From Hyphomicrobium_A sp963782555 (lineage in GTDB: Bacteria; Pseudomonadota; Alphaproteobacteria; Rhizobiales; Hyphomicrobiaceae), in the NCBI GenBank assembly GCA_963782555.1, contig CAWAKB010000004.1:558001-622000 (forward strand): 64,000 bases of DNA. Reading direction: 5' to 3'. Both the position numbers and the translations under genes were made by a program. The notes under the pieces were generated by a model. It was not told the DNA's origin. It did not search any database and worked only from the letters and a program-made list of their open reading frames with translations. Positions 42,911-51,324 of this stretch are shown here, piece after piece. How positions within the stretch are numbered: position 1 is the first letter of the stretch; each line of letters opens with the position of its first letter.

Positions 42911-43903
42911 CTACGCGTGAAAGGTGTAGGTCTGCGGCAGGGTCGCGAGCTGGTCGATGTAGGTGCGGCCCCAGGCGACCATGTCGCGAATGCCCGTGCG
43001 AAGATCCGTCTCCGGCTTCCAGCCCAGATCGGTCTCGATCGCGGAGCTGTCGAGCCAGTAGATCCAGTCCTCTCCGAAGCGGGGCGGCGTGGTCTCACAC
43101 AGTTGATCGAAGCTGATGCCCAGCTCCTCGGCGGTGAGCTCGACCAGCTCGCGGATGGAGATGGGCTCTTTCGGCCCGACGTTGTAAACGCGTCCCAGCT
43201 CCGCCTTTTGCGCCACGAGATAAGTCGCCTTTGCCAGATCCCGGGCATGAAGGTACGACTTCTTGGCCTTACCCCCACCATGCAGCGGCAGCTTTTTGCC
43301 GCTTAATCCACAAATAACCGCGCGCGGAAGAATGCGGTGCAGCTGTTGGCCCGGCGCGTAGGCGTTGGAGGGGCGAACGATGTTCATGGGAAACTTCAGC
43401 GTATTGAAGATGGAAATGAGGTGCATGTCGCCCGCGGCCTTCGAGGCGGCGTAGGGGCTCGTCGGAAGCAGCGGGTCGGATTCGCAGGCGGGCTTGGCGA
43501 CCGATCCATAGAGCTCAGAGGTCCCGATCTGGACCCAGCGCCTGAGGTAGTCGCGCTTCATCAGATCTTCGGTGATTCGCGCCAGCGCCGTCACGTTGGT
43601 GTCGAAGTAGCGCCAGGAATACTTCCAGGATGCCGCCCCTTCGCCCTGCGCCGCATAGTTGATGATGACCTCGGGCCGCTCCTTGTCGAGCATCTCAAAC
43701 AGCCGGTCATGCTCGAAGACGACGTGGATCTGGTGGTACTGGTAGCGCGGATCACCTTTGCCCAAATTGAGGGTGAAGGGCTCCGGCTTCTCCATGTTGC
43801 GGCCCACACAAATGACTTTCTCCACCCCTGGCTGCGCCAGCAGATGGAAGGCGGTGTGCACGCCGAAGACGCCGTTGCCACCCAAAATGACGAAGCTCTT
43901 CAT
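42911..43903 (-). CDS. NAD-dependent nucleotide-sugar dehydratase/epimerase (GDP-mannose 4,6-dehydratase-like)
   Basis: 330 residues, extended SDR. Rossmann start FVILGGNGVFGVHTAFHLL (glycine motif), VIINYAAQGEGAASW, TSELYGSVAKP and catalytic YAASK in SPYAASKAAGD, then RPSNAYAPGQQ and LHARDLAKA. The TSELYG and YAASK blocks resemble dehydratases of GDP-mannose and CDP-glucose; Thr in TSE is the usual active-site position of dehydratases. The ATG at 43903 is preferred because AAGGG precedes it; 43921 is possible. It lies between two methyltransferase genes. Confidence 0.83.
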   Translation of the reverse strand: MKSFVILGGNGVFGVHTAFHLLAQPGVEKVICVGRNMEKPEPFTLNLGKGDPRYQYHQIHVVFEHDRLFEMLDKERPEVIINYAAQGEGAASWKYSWRYFDTNVTALARITEDLMKRDYLRRWVQIGTSELYGSVAKPACESDPLLPTSPYAASKAAGDMHLISIFNTLKFPMNIVRPSNAYAPGQQLHRILPRAVICGLSGKKLPLHGGGKAKKSYLHARDLAKATYLVAQKAELGRVYNVGPKEPISIRELVELTAEELGISFDQLCETTPPRFGEDWIYWLDSSAIETDLGWKPETDLRTGIRDMVAWGRTYIDQLATLPQTYTFHA

Positions 43904-43925
43904 GCCCGACCCTTGCGCCATTCGA

Positions 43926-44594
43926 TCAGTCCGCCTTTAAAATCGTCCAATAGAAGTCTCCCGCATAGGAGGCTTGATCGAATAGCGCAATCCAATCCGG
44001 CGGCGGCAGATAGGTCTCGGCCGTCAGACACCAGCTTTCGAAGATGTCTTTCTCCTCGGCGCCGCGGTAGGCGTCCACCTGAACGAAGCACTTCTCAGGG
44101 TTGCGGCTGACACGGGTCATCTCGCGCAGGGCCTGCCGGCAGCCCTCGCGATCGAGATTGTGGATGGTGTTGATGCTCAAGACCGCATCGAAGCTGTTGT
44201 CGGGAAAGGGAAGATCGACGGCCGAGCCGAGATGCAGACGGCCGACGGCCTCAGGCTCGCAATGGGTGAGCGCATAGCGGGAGACGTCGATGCCGAAGGC
44301 TTCGAGACCCGGGCATGCCAGCATCAGATCTTTGACCAGAAAGCCCTTGGCGCAGCCGATGTCGAGGACGCGCATGCCGGGCCTGAGCCCGAAGTGGGTG
44401 ACGATATCGCGCGCCACCGGCACCCAGCGCCCGTCGTAGCGATACCCGCCGTAGCCATACTCGCGCGGGCCGTCGAAATACATCTCGCCGAACTCTTTCG
44501 AGATGGCGACGACCTCTGGGTTCTTTCCTTCCTCCCGCTTCTTCACGTCGCGCTTCGACTTCGGCAGCGCGCGCAAGAGATCGACCTCAGCCAT
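43926..44594 (-). CDS. Class I SAM-dependent methyltransferase
   Basis: 222 residues. The N-terminus is charged (KSKRDVKKREEGKNPEVVAI), then FGEMYFDGPREYGYGGYRYD, SAM site RVLDIGCAKGFLVKDLMLA, GIDVSRYALTHCEPE and SFDAVLSINTIHNLDREG. The tyrosine/glycine-rich segment before the SAM site is typical of methyltransferases in nucleotide-sugar clusters. Starts inside the 3' end of the upstream SDR gene (8-base overlap). Confidence 0.82.
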   Translation of the reverse strand: MAEVDLLRALPKSKRDVKKREEGKNPEVVAISKEFGEMYFDGPREYGYGGYRYDGRWVPVARDIVTHFGLRPGMRVLDIGCAKGFLVKDLMLACPGLEAFGIDVSRYALTHCEPEAVGRLHLGSAVDLPFPDNSFDAVLSINTIHNLDREGCRQALREMTRVSRNPEKCFVQVDAYRGAEEKDIFESWCLTAETYLPPPDWIALFDQASYAGDFYWTILKAD

Positions 44595-45483
44595 GCCGCA
44601 TCCCCGCCGCGTCGCGCTGCGCCTTGGCGAGCCCGTCGGGCAACGGCGTGTAGTCGAAATCGGGAAAGGCGCGCTTGAGCGAGCTGACGTCGAAGGGCCG
44701 GTAGCCGTTGTGCGGCATCGGCCCTGAGCGCGGGCTGCCCTTGATGGCGATGCCGTTGCCGGCGAGGCCCGCGACCTGCTCGGCGATCGAACGGAAGGAA
44801 TGCGTGGTCCCTGTCGCGATGTTGAGCGCGCCCGAGCTGCGGTAGAGCAGCACGCGCAGGATCACCTCGGCGACGTCGTCGACGAGGACGTGGTCGCGGC
44901 GCTCCTCGCCCTCGCCGAAGAGCACGATGTCCTTGCCCTCGGCCGCCAGACGGCGGAAGCGGTTGGGCCCGTAGCCGTTGTGGGGATCGCTGGCGCCGTA
45001 GATCAGCGTCGGCCTCAGCGTCGCGAAGGGCGCCGCCGACGCCGCCTCGGCGAGCGCAATCTCGCGCGCCAGATGCATGACGCCGTGCAGCGTCGTCGGC
45101 GCCACCGGAGACGCCTCCGACAGCGGCAGCGGCCCGTCGGCGTAGACCGCATCCGAGCTGATGTTGACCATATGCGCGACCGGCGCGCTGCCCAGCGCCT
45201 CGGCGATCGCCTTGGCGAGGCGCATGTTGTCGATCAGCATGTCGAGATTCTTGCACGGCGCAATGGCCGCAACCGCGACCAGTGCATCGGTGGGGCGCAG
45301 CACCGCGCCGAGCTTGCCGGCAGCGTCTGGCTGCAACAGGTCGATATCGCTGCGGGTGAGGCCCAACGCCGGCACGCCCTCTTTCTCCAGGCGGCGCATC
45401 AGGGCGGCGCCGACAAAGCCATGGGAGCCGAGGACCACCGTGCGCTCAGCGGCCGTCGGCTTGGCGTTCTTGTGTTCCAGCAT
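44587..45483 (-). CDS. SDR-family nucleotide-sugar protein lacking the catalytic Tyr/Lys pair
   Basis: 298 residues with extended-SDR fold: VVLGSHGFVGAALMRRLE, ALVAVAAIAPCKN, VNISSDAVYADGPLPLSE, and RRDHVLVDDVAEVILRVL near the end. Where active members have YxxxK, this protein reads TTLHGVMHLAREI, so Tyr and Lys are both replaced by His. The Ser/Thr before it is kept. It may have lost oxidoreductase activity, use another base, or act as a structural or binding protein. Neighbours are a methyltransferase (8-base overlap) and a dehydrogenase-like gene nine bases upstream. Confidence 0.75.
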   Translation of the reverse strand: MLEHKNAKPTAAERTVVLGSHGFVGAALMRRLEKEGVPALGLTRSDIDLLQPDAAGKLGAVLRPTDALVAVAAIAPCKNLDMLIDNMRLAKAIAEALGSAPVAHMVNISSDAVYADGPLPLSEASPVAPTTLHGVMHLAREIALAEAASAAPFATLRPTLIYGASDPHNGYGPNRFRRLAAEGKDIVLFGEGEERRDHVLVDDVAEVILRVLLYRSSGALNIATGTTHSFRSIAEQVAGLAGNGIAIKGSPRSGPMPHNGYRPFDVSSLKRAFPDFDYTPLPDGLAKAQRDAAGMRHG

Positions 45484-45492
45484 GGTCGTCTC

Positions 45493-46782
45493 CTAGGCCG
45501 GAAGGGCTTCGACCGGGCGCCCGAGCGTGGTCCAAACGAGGCCCGCGCCGCGTGCCGCCTCGCCGTCGAGCACGGCAAATGGATCGAGGACGAGGCGGCC
45601 GGTCAGCCGTGCGGCGATGTCGGTGGCGGCAATACTGCGGTACTGCGGCCACGGGGTGAGGATCATGAGCGCGTCGGCGCCATCGAGCGCGCCGAGCGGG
45701 TCGTCGAAGCCGTGCGCGTCGCTATGGTGGGCGAGATCGGCCGAGACCACGGGGTCGTGCACGCGCAGGTGCGCCTCGGGCAGCTGCTGCAGCGTCGCGA
45801 TCGAGGGCGAGTTCTTCACCGAGTGGGTGTTCTCCTTGTAGGCGAGCCCCCACACCGCAATGGTCGCGTCGGGCTTCTGATCGACCAGCATGCGGCGGAT
45901 GGCGCGCGCGGCCCAGTCGCGGCGACGGCGGCTGTTGACCTGCCACGCGCGGACCACGCCGGCGTCGGTGCCGTGCTCGTCGGCGAGCCTGATGACGGTG
46001 GCGAGGTCGCGCTCCAGATTGCCGCCGGCAATGCCGAGCCCCGGAACGAGATAGCTGTATGCACCGATGCGCCGGTCGAGCCTGAGCGATGGCACGATCT
46101 CCGACCAGTCGGCATTGATCGCCTCGCACAGCTCGGCCAGCGTATTGGCGACGCTGATCGAGGCGACGAGGCACATGTTGATCGAGATCTTGGCGAGCTC
46201 GGCGCTCTCGTAGCGCATGGGCAGGATCGGGCAGCCGAAGGCCTCGAGCACGGCGCGAAAGCGCGGCTCGATCGCTCGGCTCGGATCGGCGCAGCCGACG
46301 ATGTAGCGCTCCGGCTCGGTGGCGCGCTCGACCGCGCGACCAAAGACCAGCGTCTCCACCTGATAGTAGAGGCGGTCGTGCGGCACGCTTTGAAGCGCGC
46401 GCGTGAAGCCGGGCGGCACCTGGCACAGCACGACGAGGACCGCATCGGGACCGAGCGCGCCGGCCACCTGATCGATGAGCGTGCGGATAGCGGTCAGATC
46501 GCTGACGCCGGCATCATCGGTCGACACGTCGGGCGCTATGTAGACGACGTCGCACTTTTTCAGGCCGGCGAGATCGGAGGTGAACGTCTGCCGCGCGCCG
46601 TTGGTGCGAACCAGGTCGTCGAGCTTCGGCTCCACCACGGGAAGCTCGCCGCGCTGCAGCCGCTCAATCAGCGCAGCGTCTGCGTCATAGCAGACGGTCT
46701 GAAAGCCCTTGCTTGCAACCGCAGACGCGGACACCAAGCCGAGATGGGTCATGCCTGCAAAACCGACGACCGGTAGAGTCAT
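45493..46782 (-). CDS. UDP-glucose/GDP-mannose dehydrogenase-family protein without catalytic Cys
   Basis: 429 residues with the three-part family layout: Rossmann start VVGFAGMTHLGLVSASAVAS; central helices ESAELAKISINMCLVASISV and NTLAELCEAIN; C-terminal UDP-binding domain WGLAYKENTHSVKNSPS. The catalytic loop, normally GFGGxCxPKD, reads GIAGGNLERD: Cys to Asn, and PKD to ERD. The Lys in ELAKIS is kept. Oxidation of C6 to the acid needs that Cys, so the product may stop at the aldehyde or be unrelated. ATG 46782 overlaps the upstream stop by four bases. Confidence 0.8.
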   Translation of the reverse strand: MTLPVVGFAGMTHLGLVSASAVASKGFQTVCYDADAALIERLQRGELPVVEPKLDDLVRTNGARQTFTSDLAGLKKCDVVYIAPDVSTDDAGVSDLTAIRTLIDQVAGALGPDAVLVVLCQVPPGFTRALQSVPHDRLYYQVETLVFGRAVERATEPERYIVGCADPSRAIEPRFRAVLEAFGCPILPMRYESAELAKISINMCLVASISVANTLAELCEAINADWSEIVPSLRLDRRIGAYSYLVPGLGIAGGNLERDLATVIRLADEHGTDAGVVRAWQVNSRRRRDWAARAIRRMLVDQKPDATIAVWGLAYKENTHSVKNSPSIATLQQLPEAHLRVHDPVVSADLAHHSDAHGFDDPLGALDGADALMILTPWPQYRSIAATDIAARLTGRLVLDPFAVLDGEAARGAGLVWTTLGRPVEALPA

Positions 46783-47714
46783 TTCTTCCCCGCCATTTCC
46801 ATCGCCTCGCCGCCGAGCCGCGACAGCGTCTTCTGCAACCAAAGATCGCCCGCAAGGTCGGTCTGCGTGCGCGCCTCACAAAGCTCTTTGAAGTGGGCGT
46901 ACTCCGCCGCCCACGTCGGATCATCCTCGACCAGCGTCACCGTGCTTTCGGGCGGACGCCCGCTGGGCAGCACGCGCGTGCGCCGGATGAAGCTCGACGG
47001 CCCCCATTTGCACAGCGAGGTGACGTGTGCGGTGCCGTTCTCGGCGAGCACGTCGCAGGTGAAGTGATTGCGCCACATCAGCAGCGTCATCTCGAGCTCG
47101 ATGCGGGGCACGGTTGCCTCGCTGGAGATGACGACGTGGTCGGGCGCGCGGTTCTCAAAGGCGTTGGCGGAGACGACGCGGAAGGTGTCGGCGACGTCGC
47201 CGAACCAGAACTTGCAGGTGTCGAGCAGGTGCGAGCCGAGGTCGGGCAGGACGCCCGCGCCCTCATCGCGCCAGGCTGAATCGCGCACCAAACGCGCCGT
47301 GCCGTTGCCGTAGAACATGCGGCAGCTGTAGACCTTGCCCAGCTCGCCCGACTTGATCAGGTCGCGCATGCGCACGAAGTGCGGCTCGAAGCGATGGTTG
47401 TAGGCGGTGCAAAGCACGACGCCCTTCGCCTTGGCATCCCGCCCGAGCGCGGCGATCTGCGCGTCCTCGGGCGTCCACAACGGCTTCTCGACCAGCGCGT
47501 GCTTGCCATTGGCGACCAGATAGGCCAACAGCTCGGCCTTGGGCTTGTCGGGCGTGCACATCAGGCAGGCGTCATAGTCGCCGAGCGGCACGTCCTTGAG
47601 GTCGCGGTAGGCCGCCTCCTCGTTCACCGGGTCGATGGAAGCGACGAAATCGCTCCCGGCAAAGCGCTGCCGCTTGCGCCCCTGCACGCCCAGTCCCGCA
47701 ACGATCACACGCAT
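46779..47714 (-). CDS. Gfo/Idh/MocA family oxidoreductase
   Basis: 311 residues. NAD(P) site MRVIVAGLGVQGRKR, CMCTPDKPKAELL-type loop, the family lysine in HALVEKPLW (EKP motif) and C-terminal alpha/beta domain with GAGVLPDLGSHLLDTCKFW, whose DxGxHxxD supplies catalytic residues. Such enzymes oxidise a sugar hydroxyl, for example C3 of nucleotide sugars (WlbA-like). Followed by the dehydrogenase-like gene with an ATGA overlap, so the two may act on the same substrate. Confidence 0.88.
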   Translation of the reverse strand: MRVIVAGLGVQGRKRQRFAGSDFVASIDPVNEEAAYRDLKDVPLGDYDACLMCTPDKPKAELLAYLVANGKHALVEKPLWTPEDAQIAALGRDAKAKGVVLCTAYNHRFEPHFVRMRDLIKSGELGKVYSCRMFYGNGTARLVRDSAWRDEGAGVLPDLGSHLLDTCKFWFGDVADTFRVVSANAFENRAPDHVVISSEATVPRIELEMTLLMWRNHFTCDVLAENGTAHVTSLCKWGPSSFIRRTRVLPSGRPPESTVTLVEDDPTWAAEYAHFKELCEARTQTDLAGDLWLQKTLSRLGGEAMEMAGKK

Positions 47715-47722
47715 CTACTGAC

Positions 47723-49279
47723 TCACAATCCTTCGGCGGCTTGCCGTTCCGCCTTGTCGATCTTCTTCTTCACGCTGTCGGGCGTCACCGGGATGTTGCC
47801 ATCCTCCTCGCACTCGCAGCCCGCGGCGATGCTGCCGAGGATCGTCGCCATGACCGGGTTCTTGCCGGTGAGCATGGCGAGGGTCGCATACGCGAGCAGC
47901 GCATCGCCGGCACCCACCGCGTCGACCAGCTTCTCTACGAAGCTGTCGACCACGAAGAAGCTGTCGAGCTTCTCGTGCTTCTCGCCGCGGCAGGTCAAGA
48001 CGCCACGGTCGCCGAGCTTGAGGATGAGAAGCTTGCACTGGGCTGCATCGTAGACGCCCGACGCCAGCGGGCGGATGCCCAAGTCCTGGTCGGCAAGCGC
48101 AAAGCGCGCCTCGCGCTCGTTCGGCGTGATGAGATCGAAGCCGCGGAAGTCGGTGATGTTGCCCCAGCGGCTCGCCACCTGGCTGTCAGCGACTCGGTAG
48201 GTGCCCTCGGGGATGGCCTCGATCAGCTTGGGGATGGTGCGCCGGTTGAAGATGCCGTGGCGGAAATCACTGAACACCACCGCCTCGGTGCGCATGTCGC
48301 GCACGGTGCGCGTCAGCTGCTGCAGCACCTGGTCGGAGATCGAGCTGTTGTCGAGGGTGTCGATCTTCAACAGGCGGTAGCCGCCCGTCACCACCGCGTT
48401 CTTGTTGACGGTCGGGCGCGTGGCGTCGATGACCGGGCGGCAGTCGACGCCGGCCTCGCGCAAGTTCTCGATCACGAAGTCCTTGTGCTCATCCTCGCCG
48501 AGCACGGTGGAGAAGATGACCTCGGCGCCGGCCGACTTCATGTGCTTGGCGACGATCGCGGCCCCGCCGATGAAATCGACCTTGCGCTCGAACATGACGC
48601 TCATGGTCGGCGTCTTGGTCTGGCCGCCGATCATGGCGCAGTAGGTGTAGGAGTCGACGATGGTGTCGCCGACGAGATGCACCCGCTTGCCCTTCATGGC
48701 ATCGAGACACCCGCGCAGCATGTCGAAGGTAATCTTCTCGTTGTCCATCAAGGTCAGAAGCTTCTCGAGCTTCAGGACAGGCGGGGCGAGGTTGATGAGG
48801 TTGCTGGAGGAGTAGACGATGTCGCCGGGGCTGAACAGCAATTCGCCGCCATAGCTCTGGACGGCGTCGATCTCCTCCTGCGTGCGCGCGTGGATCTCGC
48901 CCGTGGCGTTATACTCGTAGCCCTTCACGAAGTAGTCGGGCTGGATGACCTTGAGGTTCTCGATCGGCGTGGCGTGCTCGTCGATCACCACGTAGTCGAC
49001 CAGCTCGAAGGCGGCGAGATTGACTGCGCGCAGCTCCTGGGGAACGTGCGGGCGGTACTTGCCCTTGTCGATGTGGCGGTCGGCAGTGAGGCTTGCGATC
49101 AATACGTCCGCCTTGCTCTTGGCGTAGAGCAGATGGCGCACGTGCCCCGGGTGCACGATGTCGAAGACGCCGTGGCACATGATGACCTTCTTGTCGCGCG
49201 GCATGGGGCCCAGCAGCGCGTAGAGCTCCTCCGGCGTCTTGATCTTGTGGCGGTATTGGGCAGAGAGCGCGAACGTCAT
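47723..49279 (-). CDS. HldE-like sugar kinase/nucleotidyltransferase fusion, reversed domain order
   Basis: 518 residues. N-terminal nucleotidyltransferase (~1-165): KVIMCHGVFDIVHPGHVRHL, with the HxGH motif. C-terminal PfkB-type kinase (~190-510): VHLVGDTIVDSYTYC, IGGQTKTPTMSV, GGAAIVAKHM, and the catalytic VDAVGAGDALLAYA (GAGD). E. coli HldE has the kinase first and the nucleotidyltransferase second, so the order is inverted. Predicted to phosphorylate a heptose-like phosphate and then add a nucleotide. Eight bases before the oxidoreductase gene. Base preference (ATP or CTP) not evident. Confidence 0.87.
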   Translation of the reverse strand: MTFALSAQYRHKIKTPEELYALLGPMPRDKKVIMCHGVFDIVHPGHVRHLLYAKSKADVLIASLTADRHIDKGKYRPHVPQELRAVNLAAFELVDYVVIDEHATPIENLKVIQPDYFVKGYEYNATGEIHARTQEEIDAVQSYGGELLFSPGDIVYSSSNLINLAPPVLKLEKLLTLMDNEKITFDMLRGCLDAMKGKRVHLVGDTIVDSYTYCAMIGGQTKTPTMSVMFERKVDFIGGAAIVAKHMKSAGAEVIFSTVLGEDEHKDFVIENLREAGVDCRPVIDATRPTVNKNAVVTGGYRLLKIDTLDNSSISDQVLQQLTRTVRDMRTEAVVFSDFRHGIFNRRTIPKLIEAIPEGTYRVADSQVASRWGNITDFRGFDLITPNEREARFALADQDLGIRPLASGVYDAAQCKLLILKLGDRGVLTCRGEKHEKLDSFFVVDSFVEKLVDAVGAGDALLAYATLAMLTGKNPVMATILGSIAAGCECEEDGNIPVTPDSVKKKIDKAERQAAEGL

Positions 49280-49308
49280 TGCGGATCAACTCCCGGAAGC
49301 TGTCGCTT

Positions 49309-50298
49309 CTAGCCGAGGTACTGGAACCAAGTGCGCGTCGCCTCGTGGATCGAGGCCGGATCCCAAAGCGGCGCGTCTTGCCAGCGGTCTATCTCGGAGA
49401 ACATGCGATGGACGCCTTCCTCGAAGGGCACCGTCGGCTGCCAGCCGAGCATCGATTGGATCTTGCCGATATCGGCAAAGGTGCAGTCGGGCTCGCCGGG
49501 GCGTTTGGGCACGTAGACCACCTCGCCGCCCAGGAGCTCGACCAGACGGTTGACCGATTGCGGCTGGCCGGCACCGACATTGAAGCGCTCGCCGGAAATC
49601 TCCGTCTGCGCCGCGGCAAGGAAGGCCGTCGCGACATCGGTCACATAGATGAAGTCGCGCGTCTGCGTCCCGTCGCCAACCACGGTGAACGGCTTAGCCG
49701 CAAGCTTCTGCTTGAGGAAGACGCCGAACACGGCGCCGTAGGCGCCGGTCGTGCGCACGCGCGTGCCGTAGGCATTGAAGATGCAGATTGAGTTGACGGG
49801 CAGCCCGTAAACCCGGTGCCAGTGAAACACCGCCTGCTCGCCTTGATACTTCGACAAAGCATAGGGGTACTGGGGATCGATCGGATGATCCTCGCGCGTG
49901 GGCGTGGCGGCGAGCCCGTAGCACGAGGAGGAGGCGGCATAGACCAGCTTTTGCACACCCGCCATCCGCGCGCATTCGAGCACGCGCACGGTGCCTTGCA
50001 CGTTGGTGTCCATGTACTCGGTCGGCTGCTCGATCGAGGGGACGATGTCGCCGATGCCGGCGAAGTGGAACACGTAACGGGCGCCTTGAAAGACGGGGCT
50101 CGTCGGCTCCAAGTCGCGGATGTCGCCCCACACGCAAGCGAGGCGCGGGTTGTCGGCATAGTCGTTGAGGTTCGCGCGGTGGCCGCCGACGAGATTGTCG
50201 ACGACCCGCACCTCGAAACCGCCCTCCAACAGCAGCCCAACCATGTGGCTGCCGATGAAGCCGGCTCCGCCCGTCACAACTGCGATTGGCGCGCTCAT
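49309..50298 (-). CDS. NAD-dependent nucleotide-sugar epimerase (GalE/WbpP-like)
   Basis: 329 residues, complete extended SDR: VVTGGAGFIGSHMVGLLL, NLVGGHRANLNDY, VFHFAGIGDIVPSIEQPTEY, ASSSCYGLA, catalytic YALSK in YPYALSKYQGE, and NAYGTRVRTTGAYGAV. Likely a UDP-hexose or heptose 4-epimerase. ATG 50298 overlaps the stop of the next upstream gene (ATGA), so the two epimerases are translated together. Ends 29 bases before the HldE-like gene. Confidence 0.9.
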   Translation of the reverse strand: MSAPIAVVTGGAGFIGSHMVGLLLEGGFEVRVVDNLVGGHRANLNDYADNPRLACVWGDIRDLEPTSPVFQGARYVFHFAGIGDIVPSIEQPTEYMDTNVQGTVRVLECARMAGVQKLVYAASSSCYGLAATPTREDHPIDPQYPYALSKYQGEQAVFHWHRVYGLPVNSICIFNAYGTRVRTTGAYGAVFGVFLKQKLAAKPFTVVGDGTQTRDFIYVTDVATAFLAAAQTEISGERFNVGAGQPQSVNRLVELLGGEVVYVPKRPGEPDCTFADIGKIQSMLGWQPTVPFEEGVHRMFSEIDRWQDAPLWDPASIHEATRTWFQYLG

Positions 50299-51299
50299 GC
50301 AGCCTTGAGCTTCTTGAGCGTGCGAACGTTGTAGTACCAGTCATTGCTCATGCTGGCTGGCACCTTGCCCGCGTGGAAGGCGCGGCAGAGATCGCGCACG
50401 GCCTCGTCGATGCCGTGCTTAGGCGTGAAGCCCAAGACGCGCGCGATCTTGTCGGAGTTGATGTGATAGGAGCGGTTGTCATTGCTCGGCGTCGTGACGA
50501 TGTCGATCGGCGCCTTCTCCGGGAACTCCTCCTCCACCACGCGCTTCACCAGACGAGAGAGATCCATGATGCTCATGTTCTGGTAGCCGCAGTTGAAGAT
50601 CTCGTTGGCGATCGTCTCGTTCGGCGCCGTGAGCAACAGCTTGCAGGCGTCGGTGTAGTCCTGGATGTGCAGGTTCGGCCTGAGCTGCGCCCCGCCGAAC
50701 ACCGTGATGCGGTTGTTGGTGACGGCGTGGTTGGTGAGAATGTTCACCGACAGATCGAGCCGCAGGCGCGGGGCATAGCCGCACACCGTCGCCGGGCGGA
50801 ACACGACGCCGACGAAATTGTCGTCCGTGTGCTTCAACAGCAGCGGCTCGCACATGCCCTTGTACTTGTTGTAGAGCGTGAGCGGCACCAGCGGGTGGTC
50901 CTCGGTGACGTCGGGCGCATCCGACACGCCGTAGACCGAGCTCGACGACACATAGATGAAGCGGCGTACACCCGCCGCCTTGGCGGCGATCACCATGGGC
51001 TCGAAGGCCTCGAGGTTGACCGAGGTCGAGAGCCGCTCGTCGAGCTCGAAGCTCGCATCGTTGGAGATGCAGGCGAGGTTGATCACCGCATCTTGACCTT
51101 TGAGCGCCCCGCTCAATCGCTTGGTGTCGCGGATGTCGCCCTCGATCACCTTCAGGTTGGGATGGTCCTTCGGCAGGAAGAAATCGCCGAAGTACATGAT
51201 GTCATAGACGGTTACGTTGTAGCCGTCCTCGAGCAGCTGCGGCGTCAGCAGGCTACCGACGTAGCCCGCTCCGCCCGTTACAAGCACGTTTTTCAACAT
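50295..51299 (-). CDS. NAD-dependent nucleotide-sugar epimerase/dehydratase
   Basis: 334 residues. Rossmann LVTGGAGYVGSLLTPQLL, YDIMYFGDFFLPKDHPN, VINLACISNDASFELDE, SSSSVYGVSD and YxxxK in LTLYNKYKGMCE, then FRPATVCGYAPRLRLDL. The NLACISNDASFELD block is characteristic of a group found in LPS clusters beside phosphoheptose-type genes. Start ATG 51299 (MLKNVLVTG); an AGGGGG lies ~14 bases upstream, rather far. Substrate unknown. Confidence 0.87.
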   Translation of the reverse strand: MLKNVLVTGGAGYVGSLLTPQLLEDGYNVTVYDIMYFGDFFLPKDHPNLKVIEGDIRDTKRLSGALKGQDAVINLACISNDASFELDERLSTSVNLEAFEPMVIAAKAAGVRRFIYVSSSSVYGVSDAPDVTEDHPLVPLTLYNKYKGMCEPLLLKHTDDNFVGVVFRPATVCGYAPRLRLDLSVNILTNHAVTNNRITVFGGAQLRPNLHIQDYTDACKLLLTAPNETIANEIFNCGYQNMSIMDLSRLVKRVVEEEFPEKAPIDIVTTPSNDNRSYHINSDKIARVLGFTPKHGIDEAVRDLCRAFHAGKVPASMSNDWYYNVRTLKKLKAA

Positions 51300-51324
51300 G
51301 TGCGTGGTCTTACCCCCTCGTACG

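Noticed and set aside
44800..46776. A 658-residue plus-strand frame opposite the SDR and dehydrogenase-like genes
   Set aside because: Arg/Ala/His-rich shadow of two genes with clear motifs on the minus strand.
47741..49312. A 523-residue plus-strand frame opposite the HldE-like gene
   Set aside because: Shadow frame; the minus strand has HxGH and GAGD motifs.
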